Of a stretch of DNA of 64,000 nt, positions 33,261 through 41,428 are shown piece by piece; the first letter of the stretch is position 1; every line of letters begins with the position of its first letter. The stretch is from NCBI RefSeq assembly GCF_002803845.1, contig NZ_CP024985.1, positions 4,030,001 through 4,094,000 on the forward strand, given 5' to 3'. The translations under genes were made by a program, and so were the position numbers. The notes below the pieces were generated by a model, which was given only the letters and a program-made list of their open reading frames with translations, made no database searches and had not been told where the DNA came from. Source of the DNA: Streptomyces lavendulae subsp. lavendulae (GTDB lineage: Bacteria > Actinomycetota > Actinomycetes > Streptomycetales > Streptomycetaceae).

Positions 33261-34136
33261 ATGCAGTCTGCCGTCACCGTGCTCGGCCTGGGCCCGATGG
33301 GCCGGTCCCTGGCCCGCGCCTTCCTGGACGCCGGCCTGTCCGTCACCGTCTGGAACCGGACCCCGGGCCGGGACCACGAGCTGGTCGAACGCGGGGCCGT
33401 GGGCGCCGCCTCGGCCGAGGAGGCCGTCGCCGCGAGCGGGCTGACCGTCATCTGCGTGGTGAACTACGACGCGGCCGACGCCGTCCTGCGGGCCGCGGCC
33501 GTCGCCCGCGCCCTCAAGGGGCGCACCCTCGTGAACCTCAGCGCCGACACCCCCGAACGGGCCCGGGAGACGGGCGCCTGGGCGGACCGCCACGGCATCC
33601 GCTACCTGGACGGCGCGATCATGACCCCGACCACCACCATCGGCACCGCCGCCTCGGTCTACCTCCACAGCGGCCCGGAGGACCTCTACCGGGAACACCG
33701 CCCCCTGCTGGAGGCACTGGGCGGCACCCACACCCACCTCGGCGAGGACATCGGCCGGGCCGCGGCCTACGACATCGCCCTGCTCGACGTCTTCTGGACG
33801 GCCATGGCGGGCTACGCGCACGCCGTGGCGCTCGCGCGGGCCGAGGGCATCACCGCGCGGGAACTCGCCCCCTTCGCCCAGGGCATCGGCGCGATCCTGC
33901 CGCCGCTGTTCGCGCAGACCGCCGCGGACTTCGACGACGGCGGCTTCTCCGGCGAGGGCAACCCGCTCACCTCGGGGGCGTCGAGCATGGCCCACATCGT
34001 CCACGCCTCGGAGGCGCACGGCATCGACGCGGGCGTGATGCGCGCCGCCGAGGGGATGGCCCGGCGGGCCATCGGGCTGGGCCACGGGACGGACGGGTTC
34101 ATCCGGGTCGCCGAGGTCCTCGGCCGCCACCGCTGA
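33261..34136 (+). CDS. NADPH-dependent imine-reductase-like oxidoreductase
   Basis: A 291-residue enzyme of the beta-hydroxyacid dehydrogenase/imine reductase fold. VTVLGLGPMGRSLARAFLDAGLSVTVWNRT is the Rossmann motif with NRT, which prefers NADPH. TLVNLSADTPERARETGAWADRHGIRYLDGAIM and the interdomain helix with D171 (AAAYDIALLDVFW) match recalled Streptomyces imine reductases with an Asp at the catalytic position; hydroxyacid dehydrogenases would have Lys there. So reduction of a cyclic imine is likelier than a hydroxyacid. ATG 33261 has AAGGAG upstream. HxlR is divergent and likely controls it. Confidence 0.82.
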   Translation: MQSAVTVLGLGPMGRSLARAFLDAGLSVTVWNRTPGRDHELVERGAVGAASAEEAVAASGLTVICVVNYDAADAVLRAAAVARALKGRTLVNLSADTPERARETGAWADRHGIRYLDGAIMTPTTTIGTAASVYLHSGPEDLYREHRPLLEALGGTHTHLGEDIGRAAAYDIALLDVFWTAMAGYAHAVALARAEGITARELAPFAQGIGAILPPLFAQTAADFDDGGFSGEGNPLTSGASSMAHIVHASEAHGIDAGVMRAAEGMARRAIGLGHGTDGFIRVAEVLGRHR

Positions 34137-34197
34137 CCCCGGCCGGCGGGCACCGGCGGGCACCGGCGGCACCCGCCGGACATTCGTTCCGGGAAGT

Positions 34198-34225
34198 TGT
34201 CACATCCGTACGGCGGCGCGGGTCA
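34198..34225 (+). promoter_or_regulatory. ECF41-type promoter for the DoxX-like gene
   Basis: TGTCACA (34198-34204), 13 nt, then GCGGGTCA (34218-34225), about 45 nt before the start at 34270. The same pair with the same spacing precedes the gene at 35695. TGTCACA is the -35 element reported for ECF41 sigma factors, and such a sigma gene lies between the two targets. Confidence 0.7.
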
Positions 34226-34269
34226 AAGGGATGTCGAACGAACGAGACACCGCCCCGAAGGAGCCCCCG

Positions 34270-34611
34270 ATGTCCACCACCGCCACCGTCGTCACCCTGG
34301 TCGCCGCCTTCATGGCCGGATTCTCCGGGGTCTCGGTCTTCCTCCGCGCCACGTTCGTGGTCGAGCCCCTCGCGGAGTACGGCGTCCCGCGCCGCATCTG
34401 GAACCTGCTCGGCGCCGCCAAGGCCGCCGGGGCGGTCGGCCTCCTCGTCGGCTTCGCCGTCCCGGCCATCGGGATCGCCGCCGCCATCGGCCTGATCCTC
34501 TACTTCACCGGCGCCGTCATCACCGTCCTGCGGGCCCGCGCCTACGCCCACGCGGTCTTCCCGATGATCTACGCCGCCCCCGCCGTCGCCGCCCTCGCCC
34601 TGATCGCCTGA
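34270..34611 (+). CDS. DoxX-like small membrane protein
   Basis: A 113-residue protein with four membrane helices (VVTLVAAFMAGFSGVSVFL, AAKAAGAVGLLVGFAVPAIGI, AAAIGLILYFTGAVITVL, VFPMIYAAPAVAALALIA), the DoxX-like (PF13564-type) fold. AEYGVPRRIWNLLGAAKAAGA is the typical first loop and second helix. GAAGGAG precedes ATG 34270 (MSTTATVV). It carries the ECF41-type promoter and is convergent with the sigma gene. DoxX-like genes are frequent partners of ECF41 sigma factors. Confidence 0.85.
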   Translation: MSTTATVVTLVAAFMAGFSGVSVFLRATFVVEPLAEYGVPRRIWNLLGAAKAAGAVGLLVGFAVPAIGIAAAIGLILYFTGAVITVLRARAYAHAVFPMIYAAPAVAALALIA

Positions 34612-34642
34612 GACCAGGGCGGGGACGGCCGGCGGCCCGTCC

Positions 34643-35587
34643 TCAGCCTTGCGGGTCCAGGGCCGTCAGGTCCAGCGACTTCAGCCGCTCCGGGTCGGAC
34701 AGGACGTCGATCGCGACGATCTTCCCGCCCACGACGGTGAAGGCCATCACCGACACGGCCCGGTCCTTGCGCACCACCACGACGCCCGCGGCGCCGTTGA
34801 TCAGCGCCGGGCGGACGAACGGGGTGAGCGAGCCGTACGTGACCGCCTGGCCCGCCACCGTCCGCGCACCGTTGAGCACGACGGTGAGGGCCCCGCCCAC
34901 GCCGCCGTCGGAACGCAGCACCACGTCCGGGTCGAGTACGGACACCAGCGCCTCGAACCGGCCGTCCCGCGCGGCGGCGAAGAACGCGTCCACCGCCTCC
35001 CGCTGCCGCCCGAGGTCCGGATCGGGCGCCGGGGCCTGCCCCTGCACCTTGCGCCGGGCGCGGGTGGCCAGCTGCCGGGTCGCCGCGGAGGTCTTCTCGA
35101 TCAGCGGGGCGATCTCGTCGAACGGCACCGCGAACATGTCGTGCAGGACGAGCGCCAGCCGCTCCGCCGGCGACAGCGACTCCATCACCACCATCAGCGC
35201 CAGTCCGACCGAGTCGGCCAGCAGCACCTCCTGCTCCGGGTCGATCCGCCGCTCGGAACCGATCAGCGGGTCCGGGATCCGGGTCTCCGCCCGCTCCATC
35301 GGGTCCTCACGACGCTGCTCGCGCGAGCGCAGCAGGTTCAGGCAGACCCGCGACACCACCGTCGTCAGCCAGCCGCCGAGGTTCTCGATCCCGCTCGCGT
35401 CGGTCCGGTCCAGCCGCAGCCACGCCTCCTGGACCGCGTCGTCGGCCTCGCTCAGCGAGCCGAGCATCCGGTAGGACACCGCTCTGAGATGACTGCGGTG
35501 CTCCTCGAAACGCTCGGCCAACGAGGCCGTCACCTCGGGCGCCGCCGCCGGGGCCTGCGGGGGCGTCGGGGAAGAACTTCCGTCCAC
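34643..35587 (-). CDS. ECF sigma factor with SnoaL-like C-terminal domain (ECF41/SigJ type)
   Basis: A 314-residue sigma factor. Sigma region 2 is FEEHRSHLRAVSYRMLGSLSEADDAVQEAWLRLDR, and region 4 is SLSPAERLALVLHDMFAVPFDEIAPLIEKTSAATRQLATRARRKV. The added C-terminal domain (about 195-305, EAVDAFFAAARDGRFEALVSVLDPDVVLRSDGG...) is the SnoaL/NTF2-like part that controls activity in ECF41 proteins in place of a separate anti-sigma factor; the DGGG-type loop appears as RSDGGVGG. It starts at GTG 35587, two bases from a matching promoter for the divergent gene. Flanking oxidoreductase and DoxX genes are typical for this group. Confidence 0.92.
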   Translation of the reverse strand: MDGSSSPTPPQAPAAAPEVTASLAERFEEHRSHLRAVSYRMLGSLSEADDAVQEAWLRLDRTDASGIENLGGWLTTVVSRVCLNLLRSREQRREDPMERAETRIPDPLIGSERRIDPEQEVLLADSVGLALMVVMESLSPAERLALVLHDMFAVPFDEIAPLIEKTSAATRQLATRARRKVQGQAPAPDPDLGRQREAVDAFFAAARDGRFEALVSVLDPDVVLRSDGGVGGALTVVLNGARTVAGQAVTYGSLTPFVRPALINGAAGVVVVRKDRAVSVMAFTVVGGKIVAIDVLSDPERLKSLDLTALDPQG

Positions 35588-35588
35588 G

Positions 35589-35616
35589 TGTCACATTCCT
35601 TCCTCACTGCGGGTCA
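35589..35616 (+). promoter_or_regulatory. ECF41-type promoter for the NAD(P)-binding gene
   Basis: TGTCACA (35589-35595), 13 nt, GCGGGTCA (35609-35616). Motif and spacing are identical to the copy at 34198. It lies about 80 nt before the start of the next gene on the plus strand. Confidence 0.72.
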
Positions 35617-35694
35617 GTGCAGTAGACCCCGCTCACCCGGACGGGGTTGTAGCCGGGAGGCCAACTCCCGCTCCACCGATCGGAGATGAACCGA

Positions 35695-36474
35695 ATGGCG
35701 CAGACGAACGCATCCCACGGCCCGCTGCTGGTCACCGGCGGCACCGGCACCCTCGGCAGCCTCGTCGTCCCCCTGCTGCGCGCCGCCGGACACCCCGTGC
35801 GCGTGCTGACCCGTACGGCCCGCGAGGACGCGGACGGGGTCACGTACACGAGCGGGGACCTGGTCGCGGACCGGGGCGTCGACGCCGCCGTGGAAGGCGT
35901 GGAGACCGTCCTGCACCTCGCGGGCGGGGCCAAGGGCGACGACGTCGCCGCCCGGAACCTGGTGCGCGCCGCGAAGGCGGCCCGTGTGCGCCACCTCGTA
36001 CTGATCTCGGTGATCGGCGCGGACACCGTCCCCCTGGGCTGGTTCCGGGCCAAGCTGGAGGCCGAACGGGCCGTCACCGGCTCCGGGCTGCCGTGGACGG
36101 TCCTGCGCGCCGCCCAGTTCCACGAGCTGGCGTTCACCGTGGCCGGGAAGCTGGCCGGACTGCCCGTGGTGCCGGTGCCGGGCGGTCTGCGCTGGCAGCC
36201 CGTCGACTCCCGCGACGTCGCGCAGCGGCTCGCCGAGCTGGCCCTCGGGGAGCCCGCCGGGCTCGTCCCCGACCTGGCCGGACCCGACGTCCTCGGCCTG
36301 GGCGACCTCACCCGCGACTACCTCCGGGCCCACGGCCGCCGCCGCCCGATGCTGCCGGTGCGGATGCCCGGCAAGGTCGGCCGCGCCTACCGCGCCGGGG
36401 TGAACCTCTCCCGCGACGGCGCCCTCGTGGGGGAACGGACCTGGGAGGCCTTCCTCGCCGAACGCGTGCGCTGA
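35695..36474 (+). CDS. NAD(P)H-binding atypical short-chain dehydrogenase
   Basis: A 259-residue protein of the NmrA/atypical SDR group. LLVTGGTGTLGSLVVPLLRAAGHPVRVLTRT is the TGGTGxxG nucleotide-binding motif, and VLHLAGGAKGDDVAARNLVRAAKAARVRHLVLISVIGAD the central sheet. LGWFRAKLEAERAVTGSGLPWTVLRAAQFHELAF replaces the usual YxxxK with a Phe-x-x-x-Lys-like site, common in this group. The ATG at 35695 has GGAG nine bases upstream; 35686 is an alternative. It is the expected oxidoreductase target of the neighbouring ECF41 sigma factor. Confidence 0.85.
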   Translation: MAQTNASHGPLLVTGGTGTLGSLVVPLLRAAGHPVRVLTRTAREDADGVTYTSGDLVADRGVDAAVEGVETVLHLAGGAKGDDVAARNLVRAAKAARVRHLVLISVIGADTVPLGWFRAKLEAERAVTGSGLPWTVLRAAQFHELAFTVAGKLAGLPVVPVPGGLRWQPVDSRDVAQRLAELALGEPAGLVPDLAGPDVLGLGDLTRDYLRAHGRRRPMLPVRMPGKVGRAYRAGVNLSRDGALVGERTWEAFLAERVR

Positions 36475-36537
36475 GAGCCGGAGACCCGGGCCCGGGCCCC
36501 AAGCCCGAGACCCCGGCCCCCGGCCCCCGGCCCCCGG

Positions 36538-37311
36538 TCAGCCCGCGGCCGGCGCCGTCCCGATCACCACGGTCGCGTACCGCTCCTCCGAGGTGACCGC
36601 CCGCACCGCGAGCCCGCCCGACGTCAGGGCGGACGCCGTCAGCGGCGCCTGCCGGGCACTGGTCTCGATCAGCAGCCGGCCGCCCGGGGCCAGCCACCGC
36701 ACGGCGTCCGCGGCCACCCGCCGGTGCACGTCCAGGCCGTCCGCGCCCCCGTCCAGGGAGACCAGCGGCTCGTGGTCGCGGGCCTCGGACGGCATCAGCC
36801 CGATCTCCTCCGTCGGCACGTACGGGGCGTTGACCACGAGGACGTCCACCCGCCCGCGCAGCTCCGCCGGGAGCGCCCCGTACAGGTCGCCCTCCCAGAC
36901 GGAGCCGCCGTACGGGGCCACGTTGCGCCGGGCGTACTCCAGCACGGCCGGGTCGATGTCGGCCGCGTGCAGCTCGACCCCGCCCGGCACCTGGGAGGCC
37001 ACCGCCGCCCCGAGGGCGCCGACCCCGCAGCACAGGTCCAGCACGACCGCGCCGCGCCCGGCCAGCGCCACCGCCTCCTCGGCCAGGAACTCGCTGCGCC
37101 GGCGCGGTACGAAGGCTCCCGCGCCCACCTCCACGCGCAGCCCGCAGAACTCCGCCCAGCCCACGACGTGCTCCAGCGGTTCACCGCCCGCCCGGCGGGC
37201 CACCAGCTCCGCCAGGTGCCCGTCGTCGGTGGCGGCCGCGACCAGCAGGTCCGCTTCCTCCTCGGCGAAGACGCAGCCCGCCGCACGCAGCCGTTCCACG
37301 ATCGTCAACAC
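36538..37311 (-). CDS. PrmC/HemK-like N5-glutamine methyltransferase
   Basis: A 257-residue methylase. An N-terminal helical part (LTIVERLRAAGCVFAEEEADLLVAAA) precedes VEVGAGAFVPRRRSEFLAEEAV, as in PrmC. SAM motifs are VVLDLCCGVGALGAAVA and LHAADIDPAVLEYARRN. The substrate motif that is NPPY in PrmC reads VVNAPYVP here (Ala for Pro), typical of the putative protein-Gln methyltransferase branch, so it is not the release-factor enzyme itself. I start at GTG 37311, which has GGAG upstream. The frame runs much further upstream but only as a shadow of the Eis-like gene. Confidence 0.8.
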   Translation of the reverse strand: MLTIVERLRAAGCVFAEEEADLLVAAATDDGHLAELVARRAGGEPLEHVVGWAEFCGLRVEVGAGAFVPRRRSEFLAEEAVALAGRGAVVLDLCCGVGALGAAVASQVPGGVELHAADIDPAVLEYARRNVAPYGGSVWEGDLYGALPAELRGRVDVLVVNAPYVPTEEIGLMPSEARDHEPLVSLDGGADGLDVHRRVAADAVRWLAPGGRLLIETSARQAPLTASALTSGGLAVRAVTSEERYATVVIGTAPAAG

Positions 37312-37355
37312 GTCACTCTTCTCCTGGTTCCTCACGATGGTGTCAGAGCGGCGGA

Positions 37356-38600
37356 TCAGAAGACGTCCGGGCACCACGGCCTGCGCGCGGTCCGGAACAC
37401 GGCGTCCGCCAGCTCCACGGCGCCCGGCCGCTCCCCGGCCACCCGGCCGAGCTCGGCCAGCCGCACCGCCGAGGTGTCGCCGAGGTACAGGGCGCCCAGC
37501 GCGGACACGTCGAGCCGCAGGTCCACGGCTTCCTCCGTACGGGCACAGGTGCCGGCGCCCGCGTCGAGCCGGTAGCGCCCGCCCGCCGGGCCGTCCGGGT
37601 CGAGGACCTCCAGGACGAGCGTGCCGGGCACGGCGTACGTCCGCGCGGACAGGGCCCGTACGACGTCCAGCACGCGCACCCACAGGAAGTCGGCGGCGGT
37701 CACCAGCCTGGCCGCGCGCGGGTCGGGCAGCAGGTCCGGCACGAGGCTGTCGGGGGCGCGGTAGCCGGTGCGGACCTTCAGCACCCAGTCGATGGAGCAC
37801 AGGAAGTGCCACAGGGCCCGCTCCGCCGCAGGGGTCGCGGCGATCAGGTCCGTGACGAACAGGGTCTGCTGCGGGACCTTCGCGTCGGTCCAGTGGTCGT
37901 CGGCCCGGTAGACGGCCAGCCCGGCCACCTCGCCGTCCGCCGTCCGGTACACCGCGAACATCTTCTGCTTGTAGGGGCGGTGGGACATCTGCGCCATCCC
38001 GGTCGTCAGGTCCCACCAGCGGTCGTCCCGCCCGATCGTGCCGTGCGCGCCCGCGCGCAGCCGCTCGTGCAGGGCGGGCCCCACCCGGCGCGCCTCCGCG
38101 GCGTCGACGAGGTCGATCCGGCTCCCGTCGGCGGGCAGCGGCCGGTGCCGGTCCAGTCCGGTGCGCGCGACGTCGATCTCCCACTCGGCGAGGGAGGCGG
38201 CGGGCCCGAAGCCGTAGCGCCCGTAGATCGGGTACTCGGCGGCGATCAGGGTGGCCAGGACGTCGCCGCGGGCCTGTGCGGCGTCGAGTTCGGCAGCCAT
38301 CATGCGGGTCAGCACGCCCTGGCGGCGGTGGGTGGCCAGCACGGTGACGTTGGAGACCGCGCTGCACGGGACGGTGGCCCCGCCGGGCACGGTCAGCTCC
38401 TGGGCGAAGGAGCGGAAGGTCGCCACGCAGCGGCCGGTGACGGGGTCGAAACCGCCTTGTATGCGGGCGAGGTCACTGTGGGCGGCGCGCTGCGCCACGT
38501 CGGATTCGGTCGGGGTGGCCGGGGTGAGGAATCCGGTGTTGAGGGTGGTCAGCCAGTCAGGGAGTTCGGATGCGGCGATCGGCCGGACGTCAGCACTCAT
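37356..38600 (-). CDS. Eis-like GNAT N-acetyltransferase
   Basis: A 414-residue acetyltransferase with the Eis architecture: GNAT domain 1 (VSNVTVLATHRRQGVLTRMMAAELDAAQARGDVLATLIAAEYPIYGRYGFG, with the acetyl-CoA V-x-x-x-H-R-R-x-G loop), a second GNAT-like domain, and a C-terminal SCP2-like domain. The end is PWCPDVF; the free C-terminal carboxylate of Phe acts as the base in Eis proteins, and Phe is present here. Eis of M. tuberculosis acetylates several amines of aminoglycosides; the native substrate is unknown. It precedes the PrmC-like gene by 44 nt. Confidence 0.88.
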   Translation of the reverse strand: MSADVRPIAASELPDWLTTLNTGFLTPATPTESDVAQRAAHSDLARIQGGFDPVTGRCVATFRSFAQELTVPGGATVPCSAVSNVTVLATHRRQGVLTRMMAAELDAAQARGDVLATLIAAEYPIYGRYGFGPAASLAEWEIDVARTGLDRHRPLPADGSRIDLVDAAEARRVGPALHERLRAGAHGTIGRDDRWWDLTTGMAQMSHRPYKQKMFAVYRTADGEVAGLAVYRADDHWTDAKVPQQTLFVTDLIAATPAAERALWHFLCSIDWVLKVRTGYRAPDSLVPDLLPDPRAARLVTAADFLWVRVLDVVRALSARTYAVPGTLVLEVLDPDGPAGGRYRLDAGAGTCARTEEAVDLRLDVSALGALYLGDTSAVRLAELGRVAGERPGAVELADAVFRTARRPWCPDVF

Positions 38601-38756
38601 AACCGGCCACGCTAACCGCCGCACCGCGCCGGGTCGCCCGAATTTCCGCTGGTGGGACACAGGGTGGCGAAAGGTGTGCCGGAGGGTCTGCCGGAGGCTG
38701 TGGCGAAGGGTGCGCCGACGGGGGTGCCCGCGGGCCTGCGGACGGGCCGCCGCCCG

Positions 38757-39347
38757 CTACGCCAGCAGGTCGTCCACCTGTGCCTCGCCCTCCCGGTAGC
38801 GGCGGGTGATCTCCGCGCTGGAGTCGTCCGCCGTGCGCTGGAGCTGCTGCCGGCGCCGCGAGACCTGCTGTTCGTACCCGACCAGCCGGCCCATCGCGTC
38901 GTGCAGTTCGGCGTCCGTGCGCGCGGCCAGGTCCGACAGTTCGACCTCGGACAGCATCTCCGCCGCCAGCAGCCGGAACTCCTCGTTGTGCGGGGTGCCG
39001 AGCGTGACGTGCCGGGCGGAGGCGCTGCGGCTGGAGGGGGCGTCGGCGAGGATCTCCGAGAGCCGGTCCACCACCGGCGTCTCGGGGTCCGTACGGCGGG
39101 CCAGCTCGGCGCGCAGGATGTCGATGCGGCCCTGCAGGAGTCTGCGCACGTAGCTCAGGTCGGCCTCGTCGCGCTGGGCGTCGCGGCGCAGCGCGCGCAG
39201 TTCGGGCAGGCCGAGCGCGGTGGCGGGGGTGGTCGGCCCCGGGTCGCCGGTCCGCTGCGCGGGTGGCCGGGCCGCCGGTGCGGCGGCCTGTGGCACGGGT
39301 ACTGCGGGTGCTGCGGGTGCAGGTACGGAGGTACCAGGAATATTCAT
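38757..39347 (-). CDS. rsiG: c-di-GMP-dependent anti-sigma factor RsiG
   Basis: A 196-residue protein with two antiparallel coiled-coil helices. Each holds the c-di-GMP-binding motif E-x3-S-x2-R-x3-Q-x3-D: E61-S65-R68-Q72-D76 (EADLSYVRRLLQGRID) and E159-S163-R166-Q170-D174 (EQQVSRRRQQLQRTAD). Both copies match at all five positions. In Streptomyces RsiG holds the sporulation sigma factor WhiG in an inactive complex when c-di-GMP is high. The first 45 residues are an Ala/Pro-rich flexible arm. whiG is not in the window. ATG 39347 has only a weak ribosome site. Confidence 0.93.
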   Translation of the reverse strand: MNIPGTSVPAPAAPAVPVPQAAAPAARPPAQRTGDPGPTTPATALGLPELRALRRDAQRDEADLSYVRRLLQGRIDILRAELARRTDPETPVVDRLSEILADAPSSRSASARHVTLGTPHNEEFRLLAAEMLSEVELSDLAARTDAELHDAMGRLVGYEQQVSRRRQQLQRTADDSSAEITRRYREGEAQVDDLLA

Positions 39348-39479
39348 GTGAACGTGTCCGTCCCCTCGACCGGTGCTGGGGGCACCGCCTGCGTGCATGG
39401 TGCCACTCCGCGTGGTGTGGACGCAGTCCCACGCCACCCGATCGGCCCCGGACGGGTGCACGCCTGGTACACAGGTGGT

Positions 39480-39905
39480 ATGCGAGCAGTGGTGCAGAGG
39501 GTGGACGGCGCGAGCGTCGTGGTGGCCGGCGAGACGGTGGGCGAGATCGTCGGCGAGGGCTTGTGCGTGCTGGTGGGGGTGACCCACGACGACACTCCGG
39601 AGAAGGCGGCGCTGCTGGCGCGCAAGCTCTGGTCGGTGCGGATCCTGGAGGCGGAGAAGTCCTGCAGCGACATCGGCGCGCCGCTGCTGGTGATCTCCCA
39701 GTTCACGCTCTACGGGGACGCCCGCAAGGGCCGCCGCCCCACCTGGAACGCGGCCGCGCCCGGCCCGGTGGCGGAGCCGCTGGTCGACGAGGTGGTGGCG
39801 CAGCTGCGGGCGCTGGGCGCGACGGTGGAGACGGGCCGGTTCGGCGCGGACATGCGGGTCTCGCTGACCAACCACGGCCCGTTCACCATCGTCATCGACA
39901 TCTGA
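39480..39905 (+). CDS. dtd: D-aminoacyl-tRNA deacylase
   Basis: A 141-residue enzyme that frees tRNA from wrongly attached D-amino acids and Gly-tRNA-Ala. The N-terminus MRAVVQRVDGASVVVAGETVGEI, the SQFTLYGDARKGRRPTW active-site motif, and the Gly-cisPro-like motif NHGPFTIVID at the end are all present. The length equals the bacterial standard (about 145). It is divergent from rsiG and convergent with the YgfZ-like gene. Confidence 0.95.
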   Translation: MRAVVQRVDGASVVVAGETVGEIVGEGLCVLVGVTHDDTPEKAALLARKLWSVRILEAEKSCSDIGAPLLVISQFTLYGDARKGRRPTWNAAAPGPVAEPLVDEVVAQLRALGATVETGRFGADMRVSLTNHGPFTIVIDI

Positions 39906-39923
39906 GGCCGTGAGCAGCGCCCG

Positions 39924-40892
39924 TCAGGGCGCTACGACGACCTCCTGCGCGGCGGCCGTGTTCCCGGCCAGCAGCGGGGCGTCGACCGGCACGTTCCGCT
40001 TGACCAGCGCGAGGGCGATGGGCCCGAGCTCGTGGTGGCGCACGGCGGTGGTGACGAAGCCGAGCTGGCGGCCGTCCTCACCGTCGGCCGCGAGCCGTAC
40101 GGGCGCGCCGTGCGGCGGGAGCAGCACCTCGGAGCCGTCCAGGTGCAGGAAGACCAGGCGGCGCGGGGGCTTCCCCAGGTTGTGGACGCGGGCCACCGTC
40201 TCCTGGCCGCGGTAGCAGCCCTTCTGGAGGTGGACGGCGGTGCCGAGCCAGCCCAGCTCGTGCGGGATGGTGCGGTGGTCGGTCTCCAGGCCGAGCCGCG
40301 GCCGGTGGGCCTCCACGCGCAGGGCCTCGTAGGCGAGGAGTCCGGCGGCGGGGCCGTGCGCGGCGGCGAAGTCCTCCAGCGCCTCGCGCGGGAGGAACAC
40401 GTCGCGGCCGTGGGCGGTCTCGCGCACGCGGTGCTCGGCGGGGACCTCGGCGATGGAGCCGGCCGGGAGGTGGACGACGGCGAAGGCGTCGGTGCGGTCG
40501 GCGACCTCGACGCGGTAGAAGAACTTCATCGCCTCCAGGTAGGCGATCAGCGCCTCCTGGGTGCCGGGCTCGACGTGGGCCCACACGGTCTCGCCGTCGT
40601 CGACGAGGTAGAGGGCGTGTTCGATGTGCCCGTTGGCGGAGAGGATCAGCGCCTCGGTGGCCTGCCCGGCCGGGAGGTCGCTGACGTGCTGGGTGAGCAG
40701 CAGGTGCAGCCAGGCGAGGCGGTCCGGTCCGGTGACGGTGACGACCCCGCGGTGCGAGAGGTCGACGAAGCCGCGGCCGTCGGCGAGGGCGCGCTGTTCG
40801 CCGTAGAGCTCTCCGTAGTGGGCGGCGACGCCCTCGTCACGGCCTTCGGCCGGTACGGCGCCGCTGAGGTGGAGCAAGGGGCTGCTGGTCAT
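39924..40892 (-). CDS. YgfZ/GcvT-like folate-binding protein (Fe-S assembly factor)
   Basis: A 322-residue protein of the GcvT fold. The diagnostic motif KGCYRGQE (K-G-C-Y-x-G-Q-E) is present near residue 235, with the Cys essential in E. coli YgfZ. The N-terminus (FVDLSHRGVVTVTGPDRLAWLHLLLTQ) is the folate-binding part. YgfZ and its IBA57 relatives help maturation of certain 4Fe-4S enzymes. It is followed on the same strand by nothing closer than rsiG, and lies just downstream of nur. Confidence 0.9.
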   Translation of the reverse strand: MTSSPLLHLSGAVPAEGRDEGVAAHYGELYGEQRALADGRGFVDLSHRGVVTVTGPDRLAWLHLLLTQHVSDLPAGQATEALILSANGHIEHALYLVDDGETVWAHVEPGTQEALIAYLEAMKFFYRVEVADRTDAFAVVHLPAGSIAEVPAEHRVRETAHGRDVFLPREALEDFAAAHGPAAGLLAYEALRVEAHRPRLGLETDHRTIPHELGWLGTAVHLQKGCYRGQETVARVHNLGKPPRRLVFLHLDGSEVLLPPHGAPVRLAADGEDGRQLGFVTTAVRHHELGPIALALVKRNVPVDAPLLAGNTAAAQEVVVAP

Positions 40893-40922
40893 GGCACCCA
40901 GCCTACGACCCCGCCGGCACCG

Positions 40923-41351
40923 TCACCGAGGGCGCTGGGCGGCGCACTTCGCGCACCGGCCGAAGATCGCGAAGTGCTTCATGTCCGTGTCGAAGCCGAA
41001 GGTGGCGCGGAGCTTCGCGGTGAACTCGGCGGCGACGTCGAGGTCGGCCTCGATCACCTCGTTGCAGTCGCGGCAGACCAGGTGGATGTGGTGGTGCCGG
41101 TCCGCGAGGTGATAGGTGGGGGCGCCGTGCCCGAGGTGGGCGTGCGAGACCAGTTTCAGCTCTTCGAGCAGCTCCAGGGTCCGGTAGACGGTGGAGATGT
41201 TGACCCCGGAGGCGGTCTTGCGCACCTCGACGAGGATCTCGTCGGGGGTGGCGTGTTCGAGGGCGTCGACGGCTTCGAGCACGAGCTGGCGCTGCGGTGT
41301 CAGCCGGTAGCCGCGCTGCCGCAGGTCGGTCTTCCAGTCGGTGGTCGCCAC
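40923..41351 (-). CDS. nur: Fur-family nickel-responsive regulator Nur
   Basis: A 142-residue Fur-type repressor. The winged helix is LTPQRQLVLEAVDALEHATPDEILVEVRKTASGVNISTVYRTLELLEEL. The dimerisation part has ADRHHHIHLVCRDCNEVIEADL, with the His cluster that forms the nickel site in Streptomyces Nur, and a second CxxC (GRCAKCAAQ). In S. coelicolor, Nur represses nickel uptake and sodF; close likeness in the His cluster is recalled, so other Fur-type sensing is not ruled out. It starts at 41351 and ends 30 nt before the YgfZ-like gene. Confidence 0.87.
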   Translation of the reverse strand: MATTDWKTDLRQRGYRLTPQRQLVLEAVDALEHATPDEILVEVRKTASGVNISTVYRTLELLEELKLVSHAHLGHGAPTYHLADRHHHIHLVCRDCNEVIEADLDVAAEFTAKLRATFGFDTDMKHFAIFGRCAKCAAQRPR

Positions 41352-41428
41352 CCGGCCAGTGTAAGCGCGGGAAGGGGACCGTGGGCCGGGCCGCGGTCCC
41401 CTTCCTCACGTCTGCGTGCGCGGCGGGC

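Noticed and set aside
34231..34611. Start of the DoxX-like protein at 34231
   Set aside because: The first 13 codons overlap the leader and its ribosome site; ATG 34270 has GAAGGAG at proper distance.
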